Of a stretch of DNA of 64,000 bases, positions 1 through 8,690 are shown piece by piece; the first letter of the stretch is position 1, and each line of letters begins with the position of its first letter. The translations under genes and the position numbers were made by a program. The stretch comes from CAYRHJ01 sp964424105 (lineage in GTDB: Bacteria; Planctomycetota; Phycisphaerae; UBA1845), in the NCBI GenBank assembly GCA_964424105.1, contig CAYRHJ010000028.1, forward strand, positions 1 through 64,000, read 5' to 3'. The notes beneath the pieces are model-generated. The model was not told the origin of the DNA. It saw nothing but the letters and a program-made list of their open reading frames with translations, and made no database searches.

Positions 1-31
1 CTCCCCCACCTCCAAAGGAGGTGGGCCACCC
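1..31. repeat. Palindromic repeat, family C, copy 1
   Basis: A hairpin with nine-base arms (CCCACCTCC and GGAGGTGGG) around an AAA loop. The same unit, in the opposite orientation, occurs twice near 25.7-25.8 kb. It touches the window edge, so the copy may be incomplete. It has no T-tract and is not a terminator. Confidence 0.75.
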
Positions 32-86
32 ATGCGGGTCATCGAGACCCCACCCATCGCTGCGCGATGGATGGGGCACCCATACC

Positions 87-120
87 GGATTCCGGCGTTC
101 GCCGGAATGACGGATGCGGG
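87..120. repeat. REP-like palindromic repeat, family A
   Basis: The core reads GGATTCCGGCGTTCGCCGGA followed by ATGACGGATGCGGG, with arms TTCCGGC and GCCGGAA. Close copies occur at 1509-1535, 5143-5286, 31412-31540, 40400-40473 and 56753-56810, which makes this a dispersed family rather than a local hairpin. Confidence 0.8.
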
Positions 121-140
121 TGGTCGCGGATCGTTCAGAA

Positions 141-260
141 GATCAACCGCTCGCTTCGCGCTCGCGGCTCATGAATAGGTGCTTCGCGGGGGACCGCTCG
201 CTTGGCGCTCGCGGCTCGTACAGAAGATCAACCGCTCCCTCACGGTCGCGGGTCTGATAA
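141..260. repeat. Three diverged units of the family B repeat
   Basis: Units at about 141-170, 191-220 and 226-260 share the frame ACCGCTC...TCGCGG. The first two are the GCTTCGCGCTCGCGG type and the third is the CCCTCACGGTCGCGG type. They are reverse-complement relatives of the ACGAGCCGCGAGCGCGAAGC units elsewhere in the window. They lie directly upstream of the gene starting at 273, so that gene's promoter must lie within or beyond the repeats. Confidence 0.65.
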
Positions 261-272
261 AATGCAGACAGC

Positions 273-2354
273 GTGAAACACGACACTAGTAACACCAGGC
301 GCAACAAGCTGTCGATACTGATCGCCTTGTTGATTTCGTCGGCGGGGGCACTCGCTTATAGCAACAGCTTCGCAGGATCATTTCTGTTCGACGATGATTC
401 CAACATCGTGCGAGACGAGGCGATTCGGAGTCTTTGGCCGCCGTCTCATCTGCTCACCCATCGTCGTCGACCCGTGGTGAACGTGTCGTTGGCGGCGAAT
501 TATGCGTTGGGTGGTCTGCATGTTTGGGGGTATCACCTGTTCAACCTGGTGGTGCACATGTTGGCGGGGTTGACGCTGTTCGGGCTGATCCGGCGGACGT
601 GTTTATTGAAATCGATGCGCGAGCGGTTGGGCGGATGGGGGACGTGGTCGGCGGAGACGGTCGCGACGTGGATGGCGGGGGCGGTGGCGGTGCTGTGGAC
701 GGTGCATCCCCTGCACACACAGGCGGTGACGTACGTCATCCAGCGCAGTGAATCGATGATGGGGTTGTTTTATCTGTTGACGCTGTATGGCGTGGCGCGA
801 GGTTCAGCTTCCCGTAGGCCTGGGTGGTGGTATGCGGTGGCGGTGGGGGCTTGTTTTCTGGGGATGGGTTGCAAAGCCGTGATGGTAACGGCGCCGTTGA
901 TGGTGCTGTTGTTCGATCGGTCGTTCTTGTCGACGTCGTGGGGATCGGCGTTGCGGCGGCGATGGGGTTTGTACGCGGGATTGGCTGGTACGTGGTTGGT
1001 GCTGCTCGTGACGGGCGTCATTCAGACGGTTCTTTTTCCGCGACCGCAGGCTACGTCGCAGGTGGGATTTGGGTTTACGGAGGTGACGCCTTGGGAATAC
1101 CTGATTTCGCAGCCGGGGGTGCTGTTGCATTATCTGCGGCTGGTGTTTTGGCCGTATCCGCTGTGCCTGGATTACGATTGGCCGGTGGCACAAGGATGGG
1201 CGGCGATCGCCGGGCCTGGGTTGGTGGTGCTGGGCTTGTTGGGGCTGACGCTGTGGACGTTGGTGCGTGGTCCGCGTTGGGCGGGATTCTGCGGGGCTTG
1301 GTTTTTTTTGATCCTATCGCCGACGTCGAGTTTCATTCCGATCAAGGACTTGGCCTTCGAACACCGGATGTATCTGCCGCTGGCGGGTGTGATGATGATC
1401 GTGGTCGCGGGCGTGATGCGCGTGGTTTATTGGGGGAAATGGGCGCGAGCCATCCGACGAGATTCGATAGGTGGCGTTCTATCGAGGAAAGACCCAAACG
1501 TTTCGCCCTGGACTCCGGCTTTCGCCGGAGTGACGTCGGGGCTGGTGTTGTGCGTCGTGGCGGTGTTGTGCGTCGCGGCGGCGCTGTGTTTTGCGACTGT
1601 CCAACGGAACCGTGTATATAGAAGCGAGATTGCGATGTGGTCGGACGTCGCGGCTCAGCGACCACATAACGCGCGGGCCAGGGTCAATCTGGGAATCGCG
1701 CTCGTTGACGCGGGTCGTCTGGAAGAGGCGATGAAATCCTATCGGGAGGCCGTTGCGAGTGACCCTGGTTATGCACTGGCGCACTTCAACTTGGGAATCG
1801 CGCTCGCGAGAGCCGGTCGATACGTCGAGGCGGTGGAGGCGTATCGCGGCGCCTTGGCCTTTCGACCGCACGACGTTGATGCGCGTTATAACCTGGGCAT
1901 CGCGTTGGCATCGATGGGCCGGCTGGAAGAAGCGATCGCGGAATTCCAAGAAACGTTGGCTATCCAGCCTGACAATTTTTTTGCAACGTTCAATTTGGGG
2001 ACGGCTTTGGTGGGCGTTGGTGATCACGAGGGTGCGGCGCGGTCGTTTGGGGCGGCGTGTGAATTACAGCCGAACAGGTTTGAGCCGCATTTTCTTCTGG
2101 GGCGCACGTTGTTGCAGCTCGAACGGTTGGATGAGGCGCTTGCCTCGTTGCGTCGTGCGGTGGAGTTGAACCGATTGAACGGCGAGGCGCGGATGGTGTT
2201 GGCGAGAGCGTTGATGGCAAATGGGGATATTGACGCGGGCGTTGCTGAATTGCGAAGTGCGATTGCAATGAATCCGGGCGATGCGAAAGCGAGAGCGGAA
2301 TTGTCCCGGGCGATGGATTCAAGCCGGGCATCGACGCGATCCGATGGGCAGTGA
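273..2354 (+). CDS. TMTC-like multispanning membrane protein with C-terminal TPRs
   Basis: A 693-residue protein with a GTG start. Residues 1-450 form a polytopic membrane domain with about ten hydrophobic segments. It has an early DD motif (FLFDDDSN) and the RPVVN and YHLFNLVVH motifs typical of the TMTC/GT-C family of protein glycosyltransferases. Residues 465-690 are six to seven TPR units of about 34 residues (ARVNLGIAL, AHFNLGIAL, ARYNLGIAL). The likely role is a membrane glycosyltransferase or O-mannosyltransferase-like enzyme whose TPRs bind protein partners; substrate unknown. An oddity is that codons about 413-421 (SPWTPAFAG) are a copy of the dispersed family A repeat, read in frame between two membrane segments. 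The gene converges on queE. Confidence 0.8.
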   Translation: MKHDTSNTRRNKLSILIALLISSAGALAYSNSFAGSFLFDDDSNIVRDEAIRSLWPPSHLLTHRRRPVVNVSLAANYALGGLHVWGYHLFNLVVHMLAGLTLFGLIRRTCLLKSMRERLGGWGTWSAETVATWMAGAVAVLWTVHPLHTQAVTYVIQRSESMMGLFYLLTLYGVARGSASRRPGWWYAVAVGACFLGMGCKAVMVTAPLMVLLFDRSFLSTSWGSALRRRWGLYAGLAGTWLVLLVTGVIQTVLFPRPQATSQVGFGFTEVTPWEYLISQPGVLLHYLRLVFWPYPLCLDYDWPVAQGWAAIAGPGLVVLGLLGLTLWTLVRGPRWAGFCGAWFFLILSPTSSFIPIKDLAFEHRMYLPLAGVMMIVVAGVMRVVYWGKWARAIRRDSIGGVLSRKDPNVSPWTPAFAGVTSGLVLCVVAVLCVAAALCFATVQRNRVYRSEIAMWSDVAAQRPHNARARVNLGIALVDAGRLEEAMKSYREAVASDPGYALAHFNLGIALARAGRYVEAVEAYRGALAFRPHDVDARYNLGIALASMGRLEEAIAEFQETLAIQPDNFFATFNLGTALVGVGDHEGAARSFGAACELQPNRFEPHFLLGRTLLQLERLDEALASLRRAVELNRLNGEARMVLARALMANGDIDAGVAELRSAIAMNPGDAKARAELSRAMDSSRASTRSDGQ
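1509..1535. repeat. Family A REP-like unit inside a coding region
   Basis: The unit (TGGACTCCGGCTTTCGCCGG then AGTGACG) matches the intergenic copies, for example those at 5143-5286. It is a multiple of three in reading effect, leaves no stop, and encodes a PWTPAFAGV-type peptide in the loop before a transmembrane segment. Confidence 0.75.
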
Positions 2355-2422
2355 ACGGATGACACGTTGGCCGGTTTGTTGGCATGGGCAGCAGGTTTCG
2401 ACATTGCACTGGTCCAGATTTT

Positions 2423-3109
2423 TCACGTGCCGCGGACGCAGCCATACAGCAGGATCTGCCACCTGGGACATAGCCGAAATCCCCTTTGCTTGCATATCTC
2501 GGATAGCCAGCGGCTTTTTTGGTCGAGGGCATCAGGTGTGGTGCCTTCGGGCATGAGCAGGACATCTGCGGGGGCGACGTTTCCGAGTCGGGCGAGGCAT
2601 CGATCGATTTCGTCGAGGTCGCCGGGGTGTTCCACCACGAATTTGAGTTGATACTCGAATCGATCCATGAAGGTGCGAATCACGGGGATGTTAATTCGAT
2701 GGTCTTCGTGGGCCTCGGCGATTGGTCCGGGGGCGCGACGCCAAGGTGTGGAATTGGCCAGTTTGGGACTGATGCTGGCGAGGTCGCATTGGACGTCGGT
2801 GAAAACGGTGGCAGCGGTTTCGATGGTGATGTGATAGCCCGCCAATTTGAGCGCTGCGGTCAATAACCCGACGTCGGGAGCGATCATCGGTTCACCGCCG
2901 GTGATGACGACGTGCGTGGCGGGATGGGTCGCGACGTGGCGGACGATTTGATCCACGCTCCAGTCTTGGCCATCAGGCTGCCACGAACTGTAGGGTGTAT
3001 CACACCAGGTGCAGCGGAGGTTGCAGCCACTGGTACGTATGAAAGTCGAGGGCATCCCCGCGAGCTTCCCTTCGCCCTGAATGGAATGAAAGATTTCAGC
3101 AATTCGCAC
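2423..3109 (-). CDS. queE: 7-carboxy-7-deazaguanine synthase (radical SAM)
   Basis: A 228-residue radical-SAM enzyme that converts 6-carboxytetrahydropterin to 7-carboxy-7-deazaguanine in the queuosine/7-deazaguanine pathway. The N-terminus MRIAEIFHSIQGEG is the family signature. The [4Fe-4S] cysteines are C29, C33 and C36 in CNLRCTWCDT, the CxxxCxxC arrangement, and ITGGEP is the SAM-binding GGE motif. The length is normal for the family. No other queuosine genes are nearby, so it appears to be a stand-alone unit, converging with the gene at 273-2354 and divergent from the TPR lipoprotein at 3278. Confidence 0.92.
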   Translation of the reverse strand: MRIAEIFHSIQGEGKLAGMPSTFIRTSGCNLRCTWCDTPYSSWQPDGQDWSVDQIVRHVATHPATHVVITGGEPMIAPDVGLLTAALKLAGYHITIETAATVFTDVQCDLASISPKLANSTPWRRAPGPIAEAHEDHRINIPVIRTFMDRFEYQLKFVVEHPGDLDEIDRCLARLGNVAPADVLLMPEGTTPDALDQKSRWLSEICKQRGFRLCPRWQILLYGCVRGT

Positions 3110-3277
3110 TCGACGCCACCCTTCGTGCCAGTCAGGCGGATTGTACAGGCTGGCCGGGGAAAAATCGCGGAGTCGTTGGCCGCCTATCGCTCGTCAAATT
3201 GATGGGCTGGGTGGCCTGCGTGGAACGGGTTCGGTAGGATGACCTGACTGTTGGCTGACGGTGTCAGCCGAGCGAGG

Positions 3278-5092
3278 ATGCGTATGGTTTTCATCGGTGT
3301 GCGAAGGAATCTGGACGTCGTGATGACGGCGATGTGCTTGTTGTGGCCCGTCATTCTGATTGGTTGCGAAAGCGACGACAGGCCCGCGTCCGATTCGTCG
3401 CCCGCGGCCTCGTCCATCTTGGCCGAGGAACCGCCGAATCCGAATTCGGAAGGCATGCAGGCGCCCGTTGTTGAGCGGATCGCGCAGGCTCGGGCGGAGG
3501 TGTTGGCCGATCCGAATTCCGCGTCGGCCTGGGGACGATTGGGGGCGGTTTTCGAGGTGCACAGTCTGATGGGCGAGGCGGTGACCTGTTATCGACGTGC
3601 AGAGGCGATTGAGGGCGAGGACTTTCGTTGGCCGTATTTCATCGGTTGCAGTTTGATGTCATCCGATCCCGCCGAAAGTCTGTCGGCGTTCGAGCGGGCG
3701 GCGGAATTGAATCCGAATCATGCCCCGCTGTTGATTCGGCTGGGAGAATCATTGCTGATGCACGATCGGATCGATGAGGCTGAGCAACGATTCTCGCAAG
3801 GGTCGCAATTGGATCGCAACAGTGCGCACGCCTATCTCGGATTGGCGCGGGTTTCGCAGTTGAAGGGTGACGAGCGGCAGTGTCTCGATCATCTATGGAA
3901 GGCCCGGTCGTTGGATGACGGCATTGCCGAAGTTCATCAGTTGATGGCCCAGGTGTTTGCGCAAACGGGTGATTCGGAATCGGCGAAGGAGGCGACGGCC
4001 CTTGCGTCGGCGATTCGCACGGAATCGGCGATATCGGATCCGGTGCGTGACGTGCTGATCGAGGAGGGAGTTAGTGCGGCGTGGTGGGCGTCGCGTGGTC
4101 GTCGGCAGATGGAGCAGGGGGACGCGGCTGGGGCGTTGGCGTCGCATCTCCAAGCGGTTGAAATGGAACCCGATTTGGCGATGCATCATTTCAACGTCGG
4201 GTCGGCTTTGCATGCCTTGCGTCGCGGGGATGAAGCGGCTGCTTCTTTTGAGCGGGCCATTGCGCTGCGGACGGACTATGCGGAAGCGCGCTACAATCTG
4301 GGGATGGTGCGGATTGGCCAACGTCGTTTCGAAGACGCGGTCGCAGAGTTTGAAGAGGCGATACGGATCAATCCCTATTTTTCCGACGCGCGTGAAAATC
4401 TGGCGGCGGTGCTCATCTCCGCCGGGCGCATCGAGGAGGCGGTCAAGCACATGGAGATGGTGACCGAGGAAAAACCGCAGGCTGCGAACAGCCATTACAA
4501 CCTGGCCATGGGATACAAAATGGCTGGGCGAACGGATGACGCGATCCGTGGACTTGCTCGGGCCGTGGAATTGACGCCGAATCATACGCCGGCGTTGTCG
4601 GAACTTGGGATTCTACTGTCGTTGCGGGGTCGGGCCGCCGAAGCCGTTCAGCCGTTTCGAACACTCGTCGAGGTGGAGCCGACGCGCGCTGAACATCACA
4701 ACAACCTGGGAATCGCGTTGTCGGCGGCTGGCCGTTACGGTGAAGCGATCGTCGCGTTTCGGGAGGGGTTGGCCAAGCAGGAAGACCACGTGGGCATGAT
4801 GCAGAAGTTGGCATGGTTGTTGTGCACCTGTCCGGACGAACGATTGCGTGACCCGGAAGAGGCGCTGCGGTTCGCTGAAAAGGCTGGTGAGCTAAGCGGG
4901 AATCGGAATCCCCGGATGCTGGAGACCTTGGCGGCTGCCCAAGCGCTCGCGGGGCAGTTCGAGAAGGCGCTGGCCACGGTGGACCTGGCCATCGAGCTGG
5001 CCGGCGACGGATCCGACGTCAACCGCTTCGTTTCGCGATTGGAGAACCAGCGGGAACGGTACGCGTCCGGCAAGGCGTTGACGGAACCGTGA
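3278..5092 (+). CDS. TPR-repeat lipoprotein
   Basis: A 604-residue protein from the ATG at 3278; an in-frame TTG at 3251 would add nine residues that do not resemble a signal peptide. The N-terminus is a lipoprotein signal ending in a lipobox (VILIGC), followed by a Ser/Ala/Pro linker. The remainder is about a dozen TPR-like helical repeats, with recurring HYNLAMGY, ARYNLGMV and HHNNLGIAL cores. No catalytic domain is seen, so a scaffold or protein-binding role at the membrane is inferred. It is the first of three TPR lipoproteins in this stretch (3278-9770), separated from the next by a repeat array. Confidence 0.8.
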   Translation: MRMVFIGVRRNLDVVMTAMCLLWPVILIGCESDDRPASDSSPAASSILAEEPPNPNSEGMQAPVVERIAQARAEVLADPNSASAWGRLGAVFEVHSLMGEAVTCYRRAEAIEGEDFRWPYFIGCSLMSSDPAESLSAFERAAELNPNHAPLLIRLGESLLMHDRIDEAEQRFSQGSQLDRNSAHAYLGLARVSQLKGDERQCLDHLWKARSLDDGIAEVHQLMAQVFAQTGDSESAKEATALASAIRTESAISDPVRDVLIEEGVSAAWWASRGRRQMEQGDAAGALASHLQAVEMEPDLAMHHFNVGSALHALRRGDEAAASFERAIALRTDYAEARYNLGMVRIGQRRFEDAVAEFEEAIRINPYFSDARENLAAVLISAGRIEEAVKHMEMVTEEKPQAANSHYNLAMGYKMAGRTDDAIRGLARAVELTPNHTPALSELGILLSLRGRAAEAVQPFRTLVEVEPTRAEHHNNLGIALSAAGRYGEAIVAFREGLAKQEDHVGMMQKLAWLLCTCPDERLRDPEEALRFAEKAGELSGNRNPRMLETLAAAQALAGQFEKALATVDLAIELAGDGSDVNRFVSRLENQRERYASGKALTEP

Positions 5093-5142
5093 TACGGCGA
5101 TGGGGCCGGTTGGGGTCGATTTCAAGCCGGGGCGGACCGGCG

Positions 5143-5286
5143 GTCGTTGCGTCAGGCTGGATTCCGGCTTTCGCCGGAATGACGGGTGTTTGGCGGGATG
5201 ACGATCGTTGCGTCAGGCTGGATTCCGGCTTTCGCCGGAATGACGGACGTGGCGAACTGGATTCCGGGTTTCGCCGGAATGACGGC
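5143..5286. repeat. Array of three family A REP-like repeats
   Basis: Three direct copies (about 5143-5186, 5205-5246 and 5257-5285). The first two share about 40 bases, including the leader TTGCGTCAGGCTGGATTCCG. They fill the gap between two TPR genes and end about 30 bases before the next start codon. Confidence 0.8.
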
Positions 5287-5315
5287 AGGGCGCGAAGTCG
5301 CCGAAGTTAAGCGGA

Positions 5316-8300
5316 GTGCGCTGGGTGATTGAACGTTTGATATGGATTGCAGCGGTTTTCGCCGGGATCCTGTTTTCGGGATGCAGGCAAGAGGATGCGG
5401 ATGAATTCGTCAGGCGAATGAATCTGGGCAAGGCGTACCTTGAAAACCGCGAGTCCGCGGCGGCCATCGAGCATTTCAAGGTGGCGATCCAATTGCGCGG
5501 CGATTCGGTGGCTGCATTACGCAACCTGGCACGTGCCAATCTGATTGGGAAGGAGCGGGAGGCGGCCACCGAAGCCATGGCCGCCCTGCTTCGCGCGGCG
5601 GAAGTGGAATCGAATTCAGCCGCCACGTCCTATCTGATGGGCTTGGCATTGACTCGACTGGAGCGTTACGAAGAGGCTGCGAAGCGATTCGAGGAGGCTG
5701 TCCGCCTGGACGCATCGGTCGCGACGTTGAGGTATCAACTGGGTCGAGCGTATGAACATGCAGGCTCGCAGGAAACGGCGTTTCAGCAGTTTTCCGAGGC
5801 GGTTCGTCTGGATCCGTTGCACGCCAGCGCGCACTATCGACTGGCGGCCCACGCCCGGCAGCGCGGCGACATGGACGAGACGCGTCGTTTGACGGCTGAG
5901 TTTCAGCGGCTGGTTGATTTGGTGGGGCGATTGCCGGAACAGGCGTTGGAGGCGTGCGTGTACACGCAGCCGGAATTGCCGCCGGCGCCTGCTGGTAAAC
6001 CGGCGTTGGGAATTCCCGTGACATGGGTGGAGCGCTCGGACAACGCATTTGCCGGCGAGGAAGACCGGGTAGCCTCGGCGGTGGCGGTGATCGATATTGA
6101 CGATGCGGGGCGACCCATCGTTTTTGCCGTGGGGCCGGATGGTTCGTGGCGATTATTGTCGCATTCATCTGATGAATCGTTCGCCAAAATAGGGACGGGG
6201 CAATTGGAAGGCGCAAGCGGTCCCATTCGATGCGCGGTGGCCGGCGACTTTTTCATTCGGGTCACACAGCAAACCAAGTCAGCGGCGAAGCACGATTCGC
6301 TGAACGACGTTCTTGTCGTTGGTCCCGAGGGCGGACGCCTGTTGGAGCGAACATCCGCGAACGAGTTGATCGATCGGACGGACGCATGGGGATTGGCCGG
6401 CATTGGAGGCGAGCGGGCAGCGTGGGTGGATTACGATCACGACGGCGACCTTGATCTGCTGATTGCGGGGCAGGATGGCGTGCAGTTGTGGCAAAACAAT
6501 GGCCAATTCGACGGAAGCGAATCCGTGGGCGGCGAGGCACGACGTGCGGGATTCGTCGAGGTGACGAAAGAGGCGGGAATCGCCGCCACCGCGCCGGCGT
6601 GGGACGTGTCGGGCATGGAGTTGGACCGGTTTATGGCCACGGACTTTGTGGCGGGTTTAGGTGAATCCACGACGCGCATTTTTGTGAATCAACGGGCGGG
6701 GCGATTCGCGGAGTTGGCAGAACCCCCTGGTCCCTGGCCGGCTGCTAGACGCGTTTTGGTGAATGATTTGAACAACGACGGATTCGATGACGCGGTGCTG
6801 GTCGGCGAGTCGGCCATCAACGTCGTTTTGGGGGGCGACGGCGGGCGCTTGCGGCTCGATGGGGCGGGCCTGTCATGGGCAGGTGCCGCGTTGATCGATT
6901 TCGACAACGATGGCTGGCTGGATGTATTGGCCTACGGAGTTCGTGAAGACGGACGCGGGATGGCCCGGTTGTGGCGAAATTCGGCGGGCAGCGATTGGCT
7001 GGACGTCAGCGGTGCGACGGGGTTGAGCGCCGTTTGGACGTTTCCGGCGCGGGAGGCCGTTGTCGGGGACTTCGATGGCGACGGGGATTCGGATCTGCTG
7101 GTCGTCGGGGACGACGAGCGCCTGCGGTTCATTCGCAATGATGGAGGAAACGCGAATCGGCAGTTGAAGATCGATCTGGTTTCCGTGTTGACGAATCCGT
7201 CGGGGTTTGGCACGCGTGTGGAATTGCGAAGCGGCACGTTTTCGGTTTCGCGGTCGTTGCGTCAAATGCCCTTCGAGATTGGGATCGGCCCGCGCGATAG
7301 CCTGGACAGCATTCAACTGACGTGGACGAACGGCGTGGTGGACAACGAGACGAGCGTTGTGGTGTCGAGCAAGCCGGTTTCGCTGATTGAGAAGATTGTG
7401 GAAGCGGGGTCCTGCGGATTTCTGTTCGCGTGGGACGGCGAGCGCTTTCGATTCGTGACCGATCTGCTGGGCAATGCGCCGGTTGGGCTGTCACTGAAGC
7501 GCGGCGTCACCTTGCCCGCGGATCTGGACGAATATGTTTACGTGGGCACGGATCGCGACCTGCAACCGCGCGACGGTTATTTCGAGTTGGAGGCGGCGGA
7601 GTGTTATCGGGAGGTGTTGTATCTGGACACGGTCGCGCTGGTGGCCGTCGATCATGACGCGGGGACGGAGGTCCACTCGACCGACAAGATCGCGTCCCCA
7701 CCGTTCCCGGAATCGGAGTTGTGGTTACTGAAGAATGGTCGCGTGGCCCATCGCGTGATGGGGGACGACGGCATCGATCGAACGGCTGCGGTTTCGGCGA
7801 TGGATGGTGATTTCGCCCCGCCGGGTGATCCGCTTCCGCCGCCGCATCGCGGGACGTGCCGTCCGCTGTCACTGATGATGGATTTTGGGGCCATTGATAC
7901 GGATGGGCCACTCGTGTTGGCATTGACCGGATGGCTTCGTTACGGCAGCGCAAGCGTGAACATCGGGCTGTCGCAGAACCCGTCGTTAAGCGTGATTCCG
8001 CCGCGACTGGAGGTGGAGACGGATGCGGATACCTGGCAAGTCGTGGACGTGGAAGTGGGGATGCCCGCCGGAAAAACCAAGACCATTTTGTGCGATCTTT
8101 CCGGCAAACTTCCGACTGGTGCGCGGCGGTTGCGATTGACCACGACGTTCGAGATCCGTTGGGATCGCATCGCGTTGTTTGAACGGGCGATGCAGGAGGA
8201 AGCACGGGTTCATGAACTGGCGTTGGCGTCGGCTGAATTGGATTGGCTGGGTTTTCCGGCGATGGCTTCTCGCGGTGCCCAGCAACCGATCACGCCCGAT

Positions 8301-8663
8301 TTTTACGATCGATCCGATACTCCGCCGTGGCGCACGAGCTTGCAGGGGTGGTGCACGCGGTATGGCGACGTTGCGACGTTGCTGGCCAAACGGGATGATC
8401 GGTGGGTGTTGCTCAATGCCGGTGATTCGGTCCGGCTTCGCTTTCGATCGAACGGATTGCCGCCTCGCGATGCCCACCAGTTACGAACCTATTTCTTCTA
8501 TTCGGTGGGGCTGGACAAGGACGGTGACTACAACGTGGAGGGCGGCGATCATGTCGAACCTTGGCCCAGGGCGAACCCCGGTGCGGAATGGGAAGCGGAG
8601 TTCAACACGCGTTGGGTGCCGTCCAGTCCGATTGGTCCGGCGCATCACAGGTCGTGGAATTGA
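5316..8663 (+). CDS. Large TPR, FG-GAP/VCBS and ASPIC/UnbV lipoprotein
   Basis: A 1115-residue exported protein with a GTG start; a second GTG nine bases on is equally possible. The signal peptide ends in a lipobox (LFSGC). Residues about 25-205 are TPRs. Residues about 250-620 hold FG-GAP/VCBS calcium-binding-type repeats (DYDHDGDLDLL, DFDNDGWLDVL, DFDGDGDSDLL) expected to form a beta-propeller. An ASPIC/UnbV-like segment at about 630-690 (GFGTRVEL ... IQLTWTNG) follows. The C-terminal 400 residues, beginning FLFAWDGERFRFVTDLLGN, fit no domain I can name. The gene ends 27 bases from a convergent TPR lipoprotein. A cell-surface binding or assembly role is inferred. Confidence 0.82.
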   Translation: MRWVIERLIWIAAVFAGILFSGCRQEDADEFVRRMNLGKAYLENRESAAAIEHFKVAIQLRGDSVAALRNLARANLIGKEREAATEAMAALLRAAEVESNSAATSYLMGLALTRLERYEEAAKRFEEAVRLDASVATLRYQLGRAYEHAGSQETAFQQFSEAVRLDPLHASAHYRLAAHARQRGDMDETRRLTAEFQRLVDLVGRLPEQALEACVYTQPELPPAPAGKPALGIPVTWVERSDNAFAGEEDRVASAVAVIDIDDAGRPIVFAVGPDGSWRLLSHSSDESFAKIGTGQLEGASGPIRCAVAGDFFIRVTQQTKSAAKHDSLNDVLVVGPEGGRLLERTSANELIDRTDAWGLAGIGGERAAWVDYDHDGDLDLLIAGQDGVQLWQNNGQFDGSESVGGEARRAGFVEVTKEAGIAATAPAWDVSGMELDRFMATDFVAGLGESTTRIFVNQRAGRFAELAEPPGPWPAARRVLVNDLNNDGFDDAVLVGESAINVVLGGDGGRLRLDGAGLSWAGAALIDFDNDGWLDVLAYGVREDGRGMARLWRNSAGSDWLDVSGATGLSAVWTFPAREAVVGDFDGDGDSDLLVVGDDERLRFIRNDGGNANRQLKIDLVSVLTNPSGFGTRVELRSGTFSVSRSLRQMPFEIGIGPRDSLDSIQLTWTNGVVDNETSVVVSSKPVSLIEKIVEAGSCGFLFAWDGERFRFVTDLLGNAPVGLSLKRGVTLPADLDEYVYVGTDRDLQPRDGYFELEAAECYREVLYLDTVALVAVDHDAGTEVHSTDKIASPPFPESELWLLKNGRVAHRVMGDDGIDRTAAVSAMDGDFAPPGDPLPPPHRGTCRPLSLMMDFGAIDTDGPLVLALTGWLRYGSASVNIGLSQNPSLSVIPPRLEVETDADTWQVVDVEVGMPAGKTKTILCDLSGKLPTGARRLRLTTTFEIRWDRIALFERAMQEEARVHELALASAELDWLGFPAMASRGAQQPITPDFYDRSDTPPWRTSLQGWCTRYGDVATLLAKRDDRWVLLNAGDSVRLRFRSNGLPPRDAHQLRTYFFYSVGLDKDGDYNVEGGDHVEPWPRANPGAEWEAEFNTRWVPSSPIGPAHHRSWN

Positions 8664-8690
8664 AGTCGGCCGGCGATGGGTGCCGTGGAT

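Noticed and set aside
824..1621. Gly/Val-rich plus-strand frame inside the TMTC-like gene
   Set aside because: It is a +1 shadow of a GC-rich coding region with abnormal composition and overlaps an intact gene throughout.
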